From the NCBI RefSeq assembly GCF_905475465.1, contig NC_062249.1:9312501-9376500 (forward strand): 64,000 nt of DNA, written 5' to 3'. Shown in pieces: positions 34,728 to 46,795 of the stretch; within the stretch, counting starts at the first letter, position 1, and every line of letters starts with the position of its first letter. Below the pieces are notes generated by a model. It worked only from the letters and a program-made list of their open reading frames with translations. It did no database searches and had not been told where the DNA came from. Source of the DNA: Pieris napi (Eukaryota; Arthropoda; Insecta; Lepidoptera; Pieridae). Both the position numbers and the translations under genes were made by a program.

Positions 34728-37700
34728 ATGGATAAAGCTTTTGAGATCCAAAAAAATGCTCGAGACAATGTGAAGTCCTTACAAACATATCTCACAGACT
34801 TGCAGAATTGGGAATCGGAGATGAAACGTAAAGAGGCCGCGCTCAACGGAAACTTTGAGCAGGTTTAGAGGCATTTTCATCTTCATTTGCACTATCAAAC
34901 GTATTCTCACAGTATTGGATAATATATAGCAAATAAAATCCACTTTGTAAAATGTGTTTAGCTTATTACTTTGGTAGTTATTTTGTAGTTCAAGCGTTGG
35001 TACTTGGTATCTTTGTCTATGCAATGTACGATTGCTGTATAATAATAAGTTTAATGTTGGACTTTGCATAATTTTGGAAATAGGATTTACCTCCAGTGAG
35101 AAGCAAGACACGCAAAGAGAGGCCAATTCAAGTGAAAAAGAAGCAACTAAATAGAATATCCTCGTCAGACTACAGTAGTTGGGAGAAATTCGATGTGGTA
35201 TGTATTTCGGTGTACATCTAAGTGCATTTTAAGTTTTTGAGTTCTTATCTTTTTCATTTGTGTTTTGTAGAAATCATAAAGTAAAGTATAGTTAACATGT
35301 CAAAAGAAACAGACTGGCTGCCCACAACACAGGGAATCCTAGTGAGGGGGCTAGTGCACTTTATTTTACATAAATATCCTTTTATAGTGAATCATAAAAC
35401 TTTTTCTTTCATCCAGAAATCAATTAAAAATATAGCAAAAGAGCACATGGTACTTTTCATCACATCGTAATATTTTAAGAAATTTATATTTATAAGTAAT
35501 AGATATTATTAATATTTTTTTTAAATTTCTAAAGTTCCAGTTAGATATCATTCTTGCTATTTATTTTCCTTTAATGAAACACATAATTTATTTTAGGACA
35601 AAGCATGTGAAGAAGTAGATATGGCAGCAAAGGGCCCGATGTCCCTTGATAGCAAACAGAGTGAGGAAGAGAAACAGGACAAGTTAAGAGAGGAAGCGCA
35701 ATATGAGAAAGAGAGGGTAATGGATTTTTTGTGTTCATTATATTATTATTAACAGTGAGTAACAATTGTACTGAGAATTGTTCATTAACCAGTAACAGTT
35801 AAATCAAATTAAAATAATATTGTAATTTATTTAACATTTTAATAATCATATTAATAATATAATTCATTGCCTTTAACTTAAAATTTAGTTTTTAAATTAT
35901 GAACAACTGGGAAGAAACTCTTATGCCCGCCTTCCACTGCGAGCAGAACTGACCCATTACGGACTCCGCTATACTTGTAGTGATGATTTACATTTCTGTG
36001 GGAAACTGTCAACTCTCTAACCTTATATTATGTGACTCTTTCAACTCGCTCTCTCCGCTACGCTCGTCTCCGCTTTGGTGGAAGCACATGTATGAAAATC
36101 ATTGTTACGGGTATAGCGGAGTCCGTAATGGGTCCGTTCCGCTCGCAGTGGAAGGCGGGCATTTGTCACTGAAGCTTTGGTAGAGTTTTGAGCAAAATTG
36201 TTTAACTAACCAAACAGAAGCTAAAAACTTTTATAGTACAAATTCCTGTATCAATCAAGTAATATGGGCAATAACTATAAAGAATTATTGTTTTAATTAG
36301 TTCCATAGTTTTATAGAAATATAGTAGGACTTTAATATTCTTTATTTATTAACAGGGAAATACATTTGTGAAGCAAGAGAAATGGGATGATGCAATATCT
36401 TGTTATAATAGAGCTATTGAATTAGTCAAAAATGATGCTATTTACTATGCTAATAGAGGACTTTGTTATCTTAAGAAGGAGAGGTTGGTATTTATTGGTA
36501 TTGTTGGTATATCTTAAGTAAAAAAATTAGTTCAGAACTATAGACAGCTGCGAAGTAATAACTTTAATGTTATAAATTGAGACAATGCTATTTTGGTAAT
36601 ATTGTTTTGTTTTAAAATTCTTTGTTGACCTTAAGGCACATTTAAAATTCTCTTTAGATGTAGATAGGTTTTTGATAAATAATATAACTTTCTGAACGAC
36701 AAACTGTGAAATGGTAGCGTGTAAAAAAAATACAGAAAAACTTAATACAACTTGTTAAATGAAAATAATTATTATATATTAAAGGCATTAATAAAAAGCA
36801 GTTCAACTTGATTTCAACTCTCTGGAATTATTTATTTTAATGACATGGTATTCCATGTATCACTTATTAGTGATACCTGTATCTTATACTCCATAATAAA
36901 CATATTTTATTTTTTATTTTATTACCTAATAAATAATATAATAATTATTATTTGTTTAGCCTCCATCAAGCAGAAAAAGACTGTACTGCAGCTTTGAAAT
37001 TGGACTCGACATATGTAAAAGCATTACAGAGACGAGCCACTGCTAGGGAGAAACTTGGCTCTCTGAGATCGGCCAGTGCTGATCTCTATGAGGTAATAAA
37101 TAAACTATTTATATATTATTAGATACAGCAGTGTTGGTTTAGAGGTTGAACAGTGTGCCTCTTGACCCTGAGGTAGTGCATTCCCATCACAGCTTGGGGA
37201 CTTTTCTTTCTATGCACAATTAAAAGTTGCTCATATGGTAAAGGAAAATATTGTGAGGTAACTGGCTTACCTTAGATATAAAGGCCTGTTACGAAAATAA
37301 AATATCATGAATTAGATACTGAAATCTAATTTTCTTTTTCCTATGTCAAAGGAAAGTACCCTAAATATTGTAGATAGGATATTTTGCTGAAAACTGAAAT
37401 TTTTAGAAAACCAGTGAATGCAGTAATACTTACTTTTTAAAATAGTCTTCTTTTAGCAAAATATCCTATCTATGATATTTAAGGTACTCTCCCTTTATGT
37501 CTCATAGTCTTGGGACCACCTGTATCTGTAAAGCAGAATAGTTATATAAATTGTGGCTTTACACAAATAGTCTATTAAATATTATTTTAAATTTGGTGAA
37601 AAGCAATTAATAATAGAATTTATCATAATTACTTGTATGAAATCTTCATCCGTGGCTAGAATATTAAAAAAATACTTAAATATTTAGTTTAGTTCACTTT

Positions 37701-40700
37701 TGTGGTTAAATTTGTCAGATATGTAAGCTGTAAAAAGTACTACATGTGTAATATTTCTTATTTGTTGTAATTTGTCTTGTATTTCAAAGATATTTAAATG
37801 TATTGAACAATTATTATTTTTTATGTACAGGGTATGAGGACTTTTGGAAGTCTACGAGCTCATAGATTAAAATTTAATCCTCTTTCGTTTTTAAAGTTTT
37901 ATTAACACTAAAAATCTATAAATAATTGTGGTTTAAGGCATACATATTGTAATTACAGGTGCTAAAGCTTGAGCCTAATAATGTAGCTGCGAGAAAACAA
38001 TTGGAAACTATTAAAGCTAGGATGGGAACTAAGGGCGTAAGTATTTATTTTTATATAACTGAGGGTAATTATATCTGTTTAACTTTTGTAGGTTCTGTGT
38101 ATTTTTTTTGTATTCAGTAATATATAGATAAAGCAATATTACCTGCATTTTGTCATACAATATAAATGTTCTGTATGATAATTTCTTTTTTCACAAAGCA
38201 ATGCTTGTGTTGTATGGGAAAATATTACACTCAAACATTGAGGCTTGTCTTGTTATTTTGGAAATAAATAGAGCTTTGTTACCTATCAATAATGTAGCAT
38301 TCTATTGGTGAAAATAAATAAATAAGTTCAGTAGTTTTTATGTTTAATAGTTACAAACAAAAATATATTTCATATATAGATATAACTATGGCTAAAGATG
38401 ATTTAAATAATAGAACCTTTTAGAATAAGATCGAGACTAAGTGCGCACTGAGTTCCAATTAGAAAACCAATGCGTTTTTGACATACAGAAGAATACTTAG
38501 CGCTGAATCTTACACTTAAATCCATAATAATATGTGTTAGGACCCTGCTTAGGATATTTTTTACTATGTACAATTAATTAGCAGTACTAGGAAGGAAATT
38601 ATTAGGAAGAGTCTACAAATTTAAAGATGACTGCCCCTTTTGGTCGTCCCGTAGGCTCGTTTGCCCCTATTCTTTAACTAGAGTTTTATTGACACGTGTT
38701 CGCGTAACATAAAAAAAATTATGATTCCAGTCAAAATCTAAGTCATCACCGTTATCAACCCCAACTTTGGAATCCAAGTCCATAATCCCAAACGACTCCA
38801 AACCAAAAGTGGTAGAAATTAGTTCAGTTGAATCGACGCCGCAGGAGAAATGGAGGACCGGTGTTGGGGAAAATATTACGGTCATTAAAACGGTGAAGAA
38901 GCCACCGCATTTGAGATCCAAGGTAATTTTGATAATTAAAGTTTTCATTTTACGAACTTTTGCGTACAGCTTTTTGTACCATTTAACATTATTCAAAGTA
39001 GCAGAGTGAGTTCATTTTTGTGTAGCCATACAATTACTATTATATTAAGTAATGACGATACCCAGATTTTCTGAATACTATCTGACCTGAGATAACAAAT
39101 TTCGATACAGTGAAACTTTTAAATGGAAACTGCATTATTTTTTCAAACTTTTTATTTATAGTGATAGTCATTCAGTATCTTTCGACCAACAATTAATTTA
39201 TTTTTGATGTGACAACCTCTAATAAATCGATGAACGCCGGTTGCACGCACGAAAAAGCATGACTCATTGTCCCGTTACGCTTATTGTACGCATGCCCTGC
39301 GTTTATTTCTCTTCCACTCGAAGACTTAAGTATGCCATCATTTCATCAATGTTTTGTTATGACGGTGTCACTTTAAACTATCGTCTGTAAATCGACTTTA
39401 CAACCATTTTTTTAAGCTATTGCATAGATTTTATCGCGGGCTTTGAGTGCGGCGAATCAAGAAATTCCGTAACGAAAAAACCTAACACACGATGACGTAA
39501 TATAGGTGCGGCAAATACGCGTTAGAATGAAACAGACTATATAGGCGTTTTAGTCTGAGTCTGGTAGAGTGGTAGATTGAAATAATATCAAAGAAAAACA
39601 AATACTGCATAAATAAATAATTATAACTGCATAAGTTGATAAAAAATGCTATGCTTTACCGCGGCAGTCCCCGAGTGCCACACTTTTTTTTTTAATAGAA
39701 CCTGCATATATATAAATCTAAACTTGACTTTCAGAGAGCCTTAAAACACGTAACAATACAAGAAATACCCCTTGGCTGCACAGTACCCAAAGTGGAAGCC
39801 AAAACAATCGACAATTTAGCCCAAGGTGACACCAATAATAACTCAGATGAAACAAAAGACTGTGCTCTGTCAGCTAAAGGCGATAATATAGAAATTAATT
39901 CAAACGAAATTAAATCTATGGATAAAATGGTCCCGCCAGTGAATAGTGTTCAATTTATGAATGAATGGAAGTGTTTGAAGGGTTCGGTTGAGGCAAGGAG
40001 TAACTACTTAAATGTGAGTATTATAAATATTTATTTTATTTACATTTTGTACAGAATTAAAACATGTGTTTACTTTGATTTTAAATTTTAAAACATATCG
40101 GCGTTTTGACATTTTTTACCAAATATAAACGCGTATAGTGTCAAAATTTAAAATTCTAAACCAGTGTTGGCTTTAGCAAGCATAGGTCAACTAAAACAGC
40201 GTTTAAACCCGTTTTTTTGTAAAATGTGTATTTCTATTTAATCATGGAAAAGTTGAAATAAGTATTCAAATATTTTCCAGCATTTCTAGCATTTTCAGCA
40301 TTACTAGTTTAGTCAGAATTTCTAGAATTTCTAGCATAGTCAGTATTTCTAGCATAGTCAGCATTTCTAGCATAGTCAGCATTTTTAGCATAGTCAGCAT
40401 TTCTAGCATAGTCAGCATTTCTAGCATAGTCAGCATTTCTAGCATAGTCAGCATTTCTAGCATAGTCAGCATTTCTAGCATAGTCAGCATTTTTAGCATA
40501 GTCAGCATTTCTAGCATAGTCAGCATATCTAGCATAGTCAGCATTTCTAGCATAGTCAGCATAGCCAGCATTTCTAGCATAGTCAGCATTTCTAGCATAG
40601 TCAGCATATCTAGTGTAGTCAGCATTTCTAGCATAGTCAGCATTTCTTGCATAGTCAGCATTTCTAGCACAGTCAGCATTTTTAGCATAGTCAGCATTTC

Positions 40701-42524
40701 TAGCATAGTCAGCATTTCTAGCATAGTCAGCATTTCTAGCATAGTCAGCATTTCTAGCATAGTCAGCATTTCTAGCATAGTCAGAATTTCTAGCATAGTC
40801 AGCATTTCTAGCATAGTCAGCATTTCTAGCATAGTCAGCATTTTTAGCATAGTCAGCATTTCTAGCATAGTCAGCATATCTAGCATAGTCAGCATAGCCA
40901 GCATTTCTAGCATAGTCAGCATTTCTAGCATAGTCAGCATTTCTAGCATAGTCAGCATTTCTAGCATAGTCAGCATTTCTAGCATAGTCAGCATTTCTAG
41001 CATAGTCAGAACTTCTACCATAGTCAGCATTTCTAGCATAGTCAGTATTTCTAGCATAGTCAGCATTAGCCAGCATTTCTAGCATAGTCAGCATTTCTAG
41101 CATAGTCAGCATATCTAGCATAGTCAGCATTTCTAGCATAGTCAGTATTTTTAGCATAGTCAGTATTTCTAGCATAGTCAGTATTTCTAGCATAGTCAGC
41201 ATTTCTAGCATAGTCAGCATTTCTAGCATAGTCAGCATTTCTAGCATAGTCAGCATAGTCAGCATTTCTAGAATAGTCAGCATTATTAGCATAGTCAGCA
41301 TTTCTAGAATAGTCAGCATTTTTAGCATAGTCAGCATTTCTAGAATAGTCAGCATTTTTAGCATAGTCAGCATTTCTAGCATAGTCAGCATTTCTAGCAT
41401 AGTCAGTATTTCTAGCATAGTCAGCATTTCTAGCATAGTCAGAACTTCTACCATAACCAGCATTTCTAGCATAATCAACATGTCAACTATTAACATCGTA
41501 TTGTAATATTTTACACTCGAGAAATAAAATTATAGGGTCTAAACATTTTTCCTATTTCAAATTTAATTTAGTTGTAATTATTAAGCGAAATATTATTAAC
41601 ATCCTAAGCATAAAACTGATTGGTTTGAACTATAATAACAATAAAAGGCCGGCAATGCATTCGCGAGCCCTCTGGCATTGAATGTCTATGTGATGCGCTA
41701 TCACTTAACATCAGGTAACGCTCGTATGACCCCAGTTCTATAATTGTTTAAAAAAATAATATTAATATTATTTCTGATTAAAAATGTCCTTATTGACAAA
41801 AGCAACTTTTAGACGTCTTTAAGAAGGTTCACTATTTCTTTGGATGATTTATAATTCCTTTCCTCAATATCTTTCAGGATATCCAACTAGGAACAGACCA
41901 TGTTTCATAATATTTGGTTCTTTGAGATATTTTTCTAATACTAATTAAATGATGTGCTTTTCAGATAATCGATCCAACAAATATACCATCGATATTTGCG
42001 AATGCATTAGAAAGTGATGTTTTATCGGAATTATTGAGTGCATTATACGAATTTAAGGACAAATACACACGAGGTCTGAGTCTTTACCTTCAAGCCTTCA
42101 CACGCGTTAAGAGATTTTCCGCGTTAGCTATGTTTTTGGCTGATAATGATAAACTTTGTAAGTATTTATTTCATTGATGTTGTTTCAAAAAACACACAGA
42201 ACACACACACATTTCAACTTATCTATATAATTATTAAAATACACATACATACAAATTTAAAATACAAACTGTGTGCGCGTGTTTATGAATTAATATATAA
42301 GTGATCATCTCATTTTTATTATAAAAAATATTTTAGACTTAAAAAAAGAATAATATGTTTTTCATCTATTTAGCTTTATTTAAATAACACAATATTTAAG
42401 GTAATGTTTATAATTAATTTTGCATTTTTTTTCAGTGGTCAATAAAATGCTGGTACATTGTAAAACAAAGGAGGGTCTTAGCGATGACGTGATAAATGAA
42501 CTGAAGAACAAATACGAGCTTTAG
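34728..42524 (+). CDS. RPAP3: RPAP3 / Spaghetti, R2TP co-chaperone subunit
   Basis: Ten coding exons: 34728-34862, 35084-35197, 35597-35716, 36356-36483, 36960-37092, 37959-38036, 38731-38922, 39735-40013, 41965-42157, 42436-42524; 486 residues. The N-terminus (LTDLQNWESEMK, LPPVR, SSWEKFDV) is typical of RPAP3. One TPR domain (three motifs plus capping helix, about residues 105-236) retains the carboxylate-clamp positions that bind the EEVD tail of HSP90/HSP70: KERGN in TPR1, ANRG in TPR2, KALQR in TPR3. A linker leads to the RPAP3_C domain (about 368-460, from SVQFMNEWKCLKG to LADNDKLLVNKM). By family, RPAP3 joins PIH1D1 and RUVBL1/2 in the cytosolic R2TP complex that assembles RNA polymerases, snoRNPs and PIKKs. 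Human RPAP3 is longer and has two TPR domains; I see one here, as I recall for fly Spag. All joins keep frame; the first donor (CAG|GTTTAG) is weak. Confidence 0.95.
35307..35420 (+). repeat. Interspersed repeat (GGGAATCCTAGTG family) in RPAP3 intron 2
   Basis: CTGCCCACAACACAGGGAAT followed by CCTAGTGAGGGGGCTAG resembles segments at 23380-23430 and 60705-60745. It looks like the 3' end of a retroelement. Confidence 0.5.
35925..36160. mobile_element. MITE with long terminal inverted repeats in RPAP3 intron 3
   Basis: The ends GCCCGCCTTCCACTGCGAGC and, inverted, GCTCGCAGTGGAAGGCGGGC match perfectly, and the match resumes inward around CCATTACGGACTCCGCTATA. The centre is unrelated to any coding sequence. 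No clear target duplication was found (flanks TTAT and ATTT). The superfamily is unassigned. Confidence 0.8.
37126..37300 (+). mobile_element. Degraded tRNA-derived SINE in RPAP3 intron 5
   Basis: It shows the order of the SINE family best seen at 12001: a GTTTAGAGG-type A box, CCCTGAGGTAGT, CTTTCTATGCACA, GGAAAATATTGTGAGG, CTGGCTTACCTTAGA. The B box is decayed. Confidence 0.55.
37349..37498. mobile_element. Foldback element in RPAP3 intron 5
   Basis: Arms starting AAAGGAAAGTACCCTAAATA and, inverted, AAAGGGAGAGTACCTTAAAT pair over about 40 bp up to ATAGGATATTTTGCT. The spacer is about 65 bp. It looks like a short non-autonomous DNA transposon. Confidence 0.65.
38625..38685 (+). mobile_element. 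LINE 3'-end fragment in RPAP3 intron 6
   Basis: GACTGCCCCTTTTGGTCGTC and CCCCTATTCTTT match the end of the element at 57426-57628. It sits about 45 bp before the acceptor of exon 7. Confidence 0.55.
40279..41481 (+). repeat. 18-bp minisatellite in RPAP3 intron 8
   Basis: About 67 tandem copies of CATTTCTAGCATAGTCAG (written on the plus strand) with point variants: TTTTTAGC, ATATCTAGC, TAGAATAG. Half-unit steps CATAGCCAG occur at 40560 and 40893, and a 10-bp variant near 41063. Because the unit is a multiple of three, two minus-strand frames stay open (LTMLEM and ADYARN repeats, up to 395 codons). These are by-products of the repeat and not genes. The array lies about 265 bp after exon 8 and 480 bp before exon 9. 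Confidence 0.97.
41640..41757 (+). mobile_element. LINE-A 3'-end fragment in RPAP3 intron 8
   Basis: AAAAGGCCGGCAATGCATTC, GCGAGCCCTCTGGCATTGA, TATCACTTAACATCAGGT and a final TTCTATAA with A run match the 3' end of the element at 26141-26512. Confidence 0.75.
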
Positions 42525-45500
42525 TTAGCATTGATTTGTAGATAGAACGGAATATGCGTGTGATTGAAATTTTTTTTACGTTAATTTTAGTTGAAATTAA
42601 AATGTTTATAAACAAAAAGACACGGAATAGAAGAAAAATAATGAATTTAAAGTCAAGACTTAAGCAAATATGACTTCCATACGTCAAAATCCATTACGTT
42701 TTTGGGTTTCATAGTTTGTTTTTTGACTATGAAACTTAATAAGCGTGACGCATAGTGCATGTCGCATCGTCATGATGATATGGTGACAATCTAATTTTGG
42801 AATGTCGACTAAAAATAAATTCATTGGTTACCATGGTTACGATCTGTCAAAATTTTTGCATGTTGACACTCGCCCTTCAATATTTTTTATCTATTCCATA
42901 TTTAAATCCAATGCAATCTATGGACTTTCAGAGCATTCGAATTGAACTTCATTCCATTGCTGAAAATTTGTATTGCGTTCTAAAATCAAATTTACGTCAT
43001 CTATTAATTGTCATAGATAAAGCGCGCCAAAATGTTTTTTATTATAGCGATGGTACGTTTCAAAACACGCATAGTTCCTGTTAAGGAAGGGAAGTACACG
43101 CGTGATGATTCTTATGGCCTCAAAGTAATAAATTTAAGTGAAATTTTAATGTGTTTAAATGTATCTAATTTAGCATATCTGAAAGAACAATATTTACTGT
43201 TAGCTTAAGTAGTTTTTTTGCAAAATTAAACTAAACCTTCAGGAATACCATGCTCGTTTACTAAAACCTTTATATGGCTTTGAAGGTTTATGAATATATA
43301 GTCTATTCATTTTATAAAACGTATTCATTTAATAAAACCCGTAATATTGTAAATGTATTGCGATTATTGTCTACGGAAATAGTATTTTGTCATAAAACGT
43401 GTAAAATGTATGGCGTTTAACTCTCGCTTGTGACGTCACTAATTCCATACAAATTCGTTTGCGTTCGCTGCCTTAAATACTTTCAAAAATAGTTGCCCCA
43501 TTTAATAAGATTAGGGTGATTTTTGATTATGGGGTCAATGACTGGAAAATGTGGCTTGGGTTTCAGGTTGTCTACAGTTTTTTTGCTGAAAATTGATTAT
43601 GCTATTATGGACACAATATGAATGATCTAACTTCTTTATAATAGAATATTAAAAAACATTTTGATGACGTAGATAATTTTAATACATAAAAGAATCTTGT
43701 GACGTCATAATAGACACTCAAATGTCAGTATAAATCCAACTCTTGGTAATTTGCTATAAAATCATCGTAATAAGTTTTTCATTTTTAACAGAAGTATAGT
43801 TTAAGTTGATCAAAAACACATTGTAGGGTTTTTTGGTTCTGAGTGGTGCGAAGGGTTATTTTCTAAATATAAGTTTTATACGTATATGTGTTTCATTTTT
43901 TAAAAGGTATTATCCCCTTAATTACCCCTATCTTTATTATCCCCTTATTACCCTCATAATATTTTAAAAGGTATTGTGTCGAAAAGTTTTTTTGTATACC
44001 ACTAGACAAGAGTTCTGTGCATGTATTCCATATGTCTATGACAATCCATAGAGAAATCTGAACTCAGAGACAATATTATAAAATTGATATCTTAAAGAAA
44101 GTTAATAGAATTTGATTTGATAATGGATTGCCGGAGTACGTTGCTGCCGCATCTAACACAGCTGATGAGAGAATGTAGTTTTAAACAGCTAAGAATCGAT
44201 CACGTAAGCATCATATTAAGTGGTCCTTTCGGAATTACGATACCATAGACAATCGCGTAAATCTTATAACATCCCTTTTTTGCACCATCGGTTAAAAGGT
44301 CAAAGTTTCAGTCACTATGAAACACACATTCACGTTCTATTTAAGAAATTAGATAACAGCTGTAAACTGAGATACATGTGTTTTTCTAATAAAGCGATAA
44401 AATATTCATCATGGTACAATTCAAAGGTTCCACGAAGCTTATGTTGCCAAGGAGTTTCTATTTAACTATTTCTGTGAAGAGCACAATTCCTAGTCTATGA
44501 CAAATGACTCGTAATAGATATATCTGTCGACGCGCGCTTTTTGTGGGTTTTTTCTAGTAGTTAGTTAAATTTTCTTATATTATAAAAAAAATATTTTATT
44601 TTTAAATTGCGTATTAAATTTTAATTGCAATTACAAGGGAATAGTGTTGATAGCATCGTTTCGCCTTCTTCGTAGGTATTCGTGGCAAGATGTTTAGCGG
44701 CCTATTCAACAATAGACCCTATATTATTTCAGTTATTTTTTAAATAATGTTCATAGATACCAAAACCTATTGGTGAAAACAAATTTACAAGAACACATTC
44801 GGACTTCATTTTATATAATCCTGTATCCTTACCGACAATGTGGCTAAGTTAATTAAGCTTACGACTTTCATTTTGAATCCAGAAATATTTCTTTATAAGA
44901 AAATTATCCCATGCTAATTTAATCTTTTGTTAAATTAACAAGGGAGTGTTTAGCCGATAACAAGCTTTAGTAATCAGCCGTGAGCGGAATAAGAAATTAC
45001 AAAACAATGCTAAGATGTTTACGTTTTCCTTAATTATTTGGCGTGTTTTTGAAACCAAAGAACTAAATTATAGGAAGTTTTGTTTTGATGAATCTTCAAT
45101 AGTAATTTATTTAATAACGAGCTACCACGGTTTAAGCTTCTTTTGTTATTCTCGACTTGTTTGTAAAATTCGGAAAATAATTAGTGTAAAATACTTAGAT
45201 TAGATATATTTCTGTACTTTCTTTGGGGTTGCGGGAAGTGAAACATTACTCATAAGGCCAATTTCACGAAATCGGAAAACAAAGGCAAATAAAAACAGAT
45301 AACGTTTTAAATTTAATTTAGGTTTGAGACAAAATCACTTTTCGACAGGCATGACCCATTAATGCCAAACGAATTTGTATGAAAATGGTCACGTGACAAA
45401 GTACGAGCTAATGTCATTCTCATACAAATTCCTGTAGCGCTAGTGGGTCACTAGCTCTTTGTTTGCCGAAATGCAGTAATGAAAGTATAGTTTATTTGTT

Positions 45501-46160
45501 TATTTTACTTTTTTTCTACTTTATTTTATAGGAACGACGTGTGTTCGTGCTTGTTAGCTCCAAATACACCCACGCAACGCATCTTATGTTACAATAATTT
45601 ATCGTAATTTTTCTGATACAGAAGATATTCCGAATACTGGTCGAAACTTGCGTTAAGCCCTGAACACGTCAATGAGCAAAATCCACATACCTAGGAACTA
45701 TGCATTATTAAACAAACAAAGTTTCAAATAAAATTGTTAGATTTTTCAGATTTTTAAGTCGTCTATACATAAATAGATTTGTTTATGATTGTCAAACAAC
45801 ACAATTACTAGTTGTAAAACAGTACAGACGGTTGTTTATTTACTACAAAATTGGATTGCTTAGAAGATTTATCTAATAATACTTTAGGCATAAAAATACA
45901 AAGAAAATATAATGGAACATTTCTTTATTAGTAAATCAACGAATTAGTGGAGATATAAGATTTGACATAGGGATGGAGCGAAAACAGAAAAATAATAACA
46001 TTCCGAGCACAATACAATTTGATGGGGAGGAAATTATTTGGATTGGAGGGGGTGAGGGGGCAATTAGGTCGCTTCTGGGTCAATAGGATGAGAGCGTCTC
46101 AGAGTAATAGTGTAGGAGTTTTACTATAGGAAGTAGTGTTTATAGCTTTGTATTAAACAA
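42525..46160. other. Gene-free stretch downstream of RPAP3
   Basis: The RPAP3 3' end comes first. A short inverted repeat (TTTCATAGT and ACTATGAAA) lies near 42708. At 45385-45440 AATTTGTATGA and TCATACAAATT face each other. I see no gene. Confidence 0.4.
42596..42601 (+). terminator. Possible polyadenylation signal ATTAAA of RPAP3
   Basis: ATTAAA about 72 bp after the TAG stop. No AATAAA is seen in the first 200 bp after the stop, so this variant is the best candidate, though AATAAT near 42638 is an alternative. Confidence 0.35.
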
Positions 46161-46532
46161 AAAAAGGGTGCGTGTACTTATGTACGCGCGTAAGAAGTTA
46201 TAATTCTTTGGCATTATTAAAAATAGTTTTTGTATGCAAATAATTAATTACAATTAAATAATCAAAGACTGGAAAAGGAGTCATTATAGTCAATAAAGTT
46301 CAGTTTACATTTGAAAAATTAAATAAATAAATAGGTATTTATTATTATTCTCTTACATTAAGTGTAACATAAATTCTATTATTATTCGAATGTTGTTTTT
46401 AAATTATGTCCAATGCCTTAGCATCTTCCGTGGGCAACTTCATTCTGTTAATTTTGTGTCACGGTGCGCGCGCATCGTAAAATTTCACTCTCATCAATTT
46501 TTCATAACGCGCCTAAAGAAGTATAACTTCAA
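46161..46532 (+). mobile_element. 370-bp MITE-like element, copy 1
   Basis: It runs from GGGTGCGTGTACTTATGTAC to CTAAAGAAGTATAACTTCAA. Near the ends GAAGTTATA-TTCTTT appears inverted. Nearly identical sequence is present inverted at 51983-52350. No coding capacity. Confidence 0.85.
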
Positions 46533-46604
46533 TAAGTAAATTTCGTACCTCAATGTCGTGGAAATTAAAAAAAAAACTGTGTCGCTACACCCTTTTTTGA
46601 AATA

Positions 46605-46795
46605 GTCAAGTATCAGGTGATCAGCCTTCTAGCACACGCCGTCAACTTTTATCATTTTACTCACGATGTTTTCCTTCAGAACCAGTATTATATTGGCACA
46701 AATAAAAAAGTCCATTGGTGCCCAGCCGAGATTAGAGGCTCAAGGATGAGAGTCACTCAGGTCATTAGGTCAACACTCCTCTATGGGGATTAAGT
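46605..46795 (-). mobile_element. tRNA-derived SINE, decayed
   Basis: The complement carries CATCCTTGAGCCTCTAATCT, CACCAATGGACTTTTTTATT, GGAAAACATCGTGAGTAAAA and GACGGCGTGTGCTAGAAGGC, the order of the SINE at 12001. Confidence 0.65.

Noticed and set aside
40266..41496. Two long minus-strand open frames (395 and 266 codons) of LTMLEM and ADYARN repeats
   Set aside because: They exist only because the 18-bp minisatellite unit is a multiple of three and lacks stops in those frames. They lie in an RPAP3 intron with no sign of a gene.
42797..43084. 95-codon frame downstream of RPAP3
   Set aside because: No recognisable domain, no promoter or splice context, and composition like the surrounding DNA.
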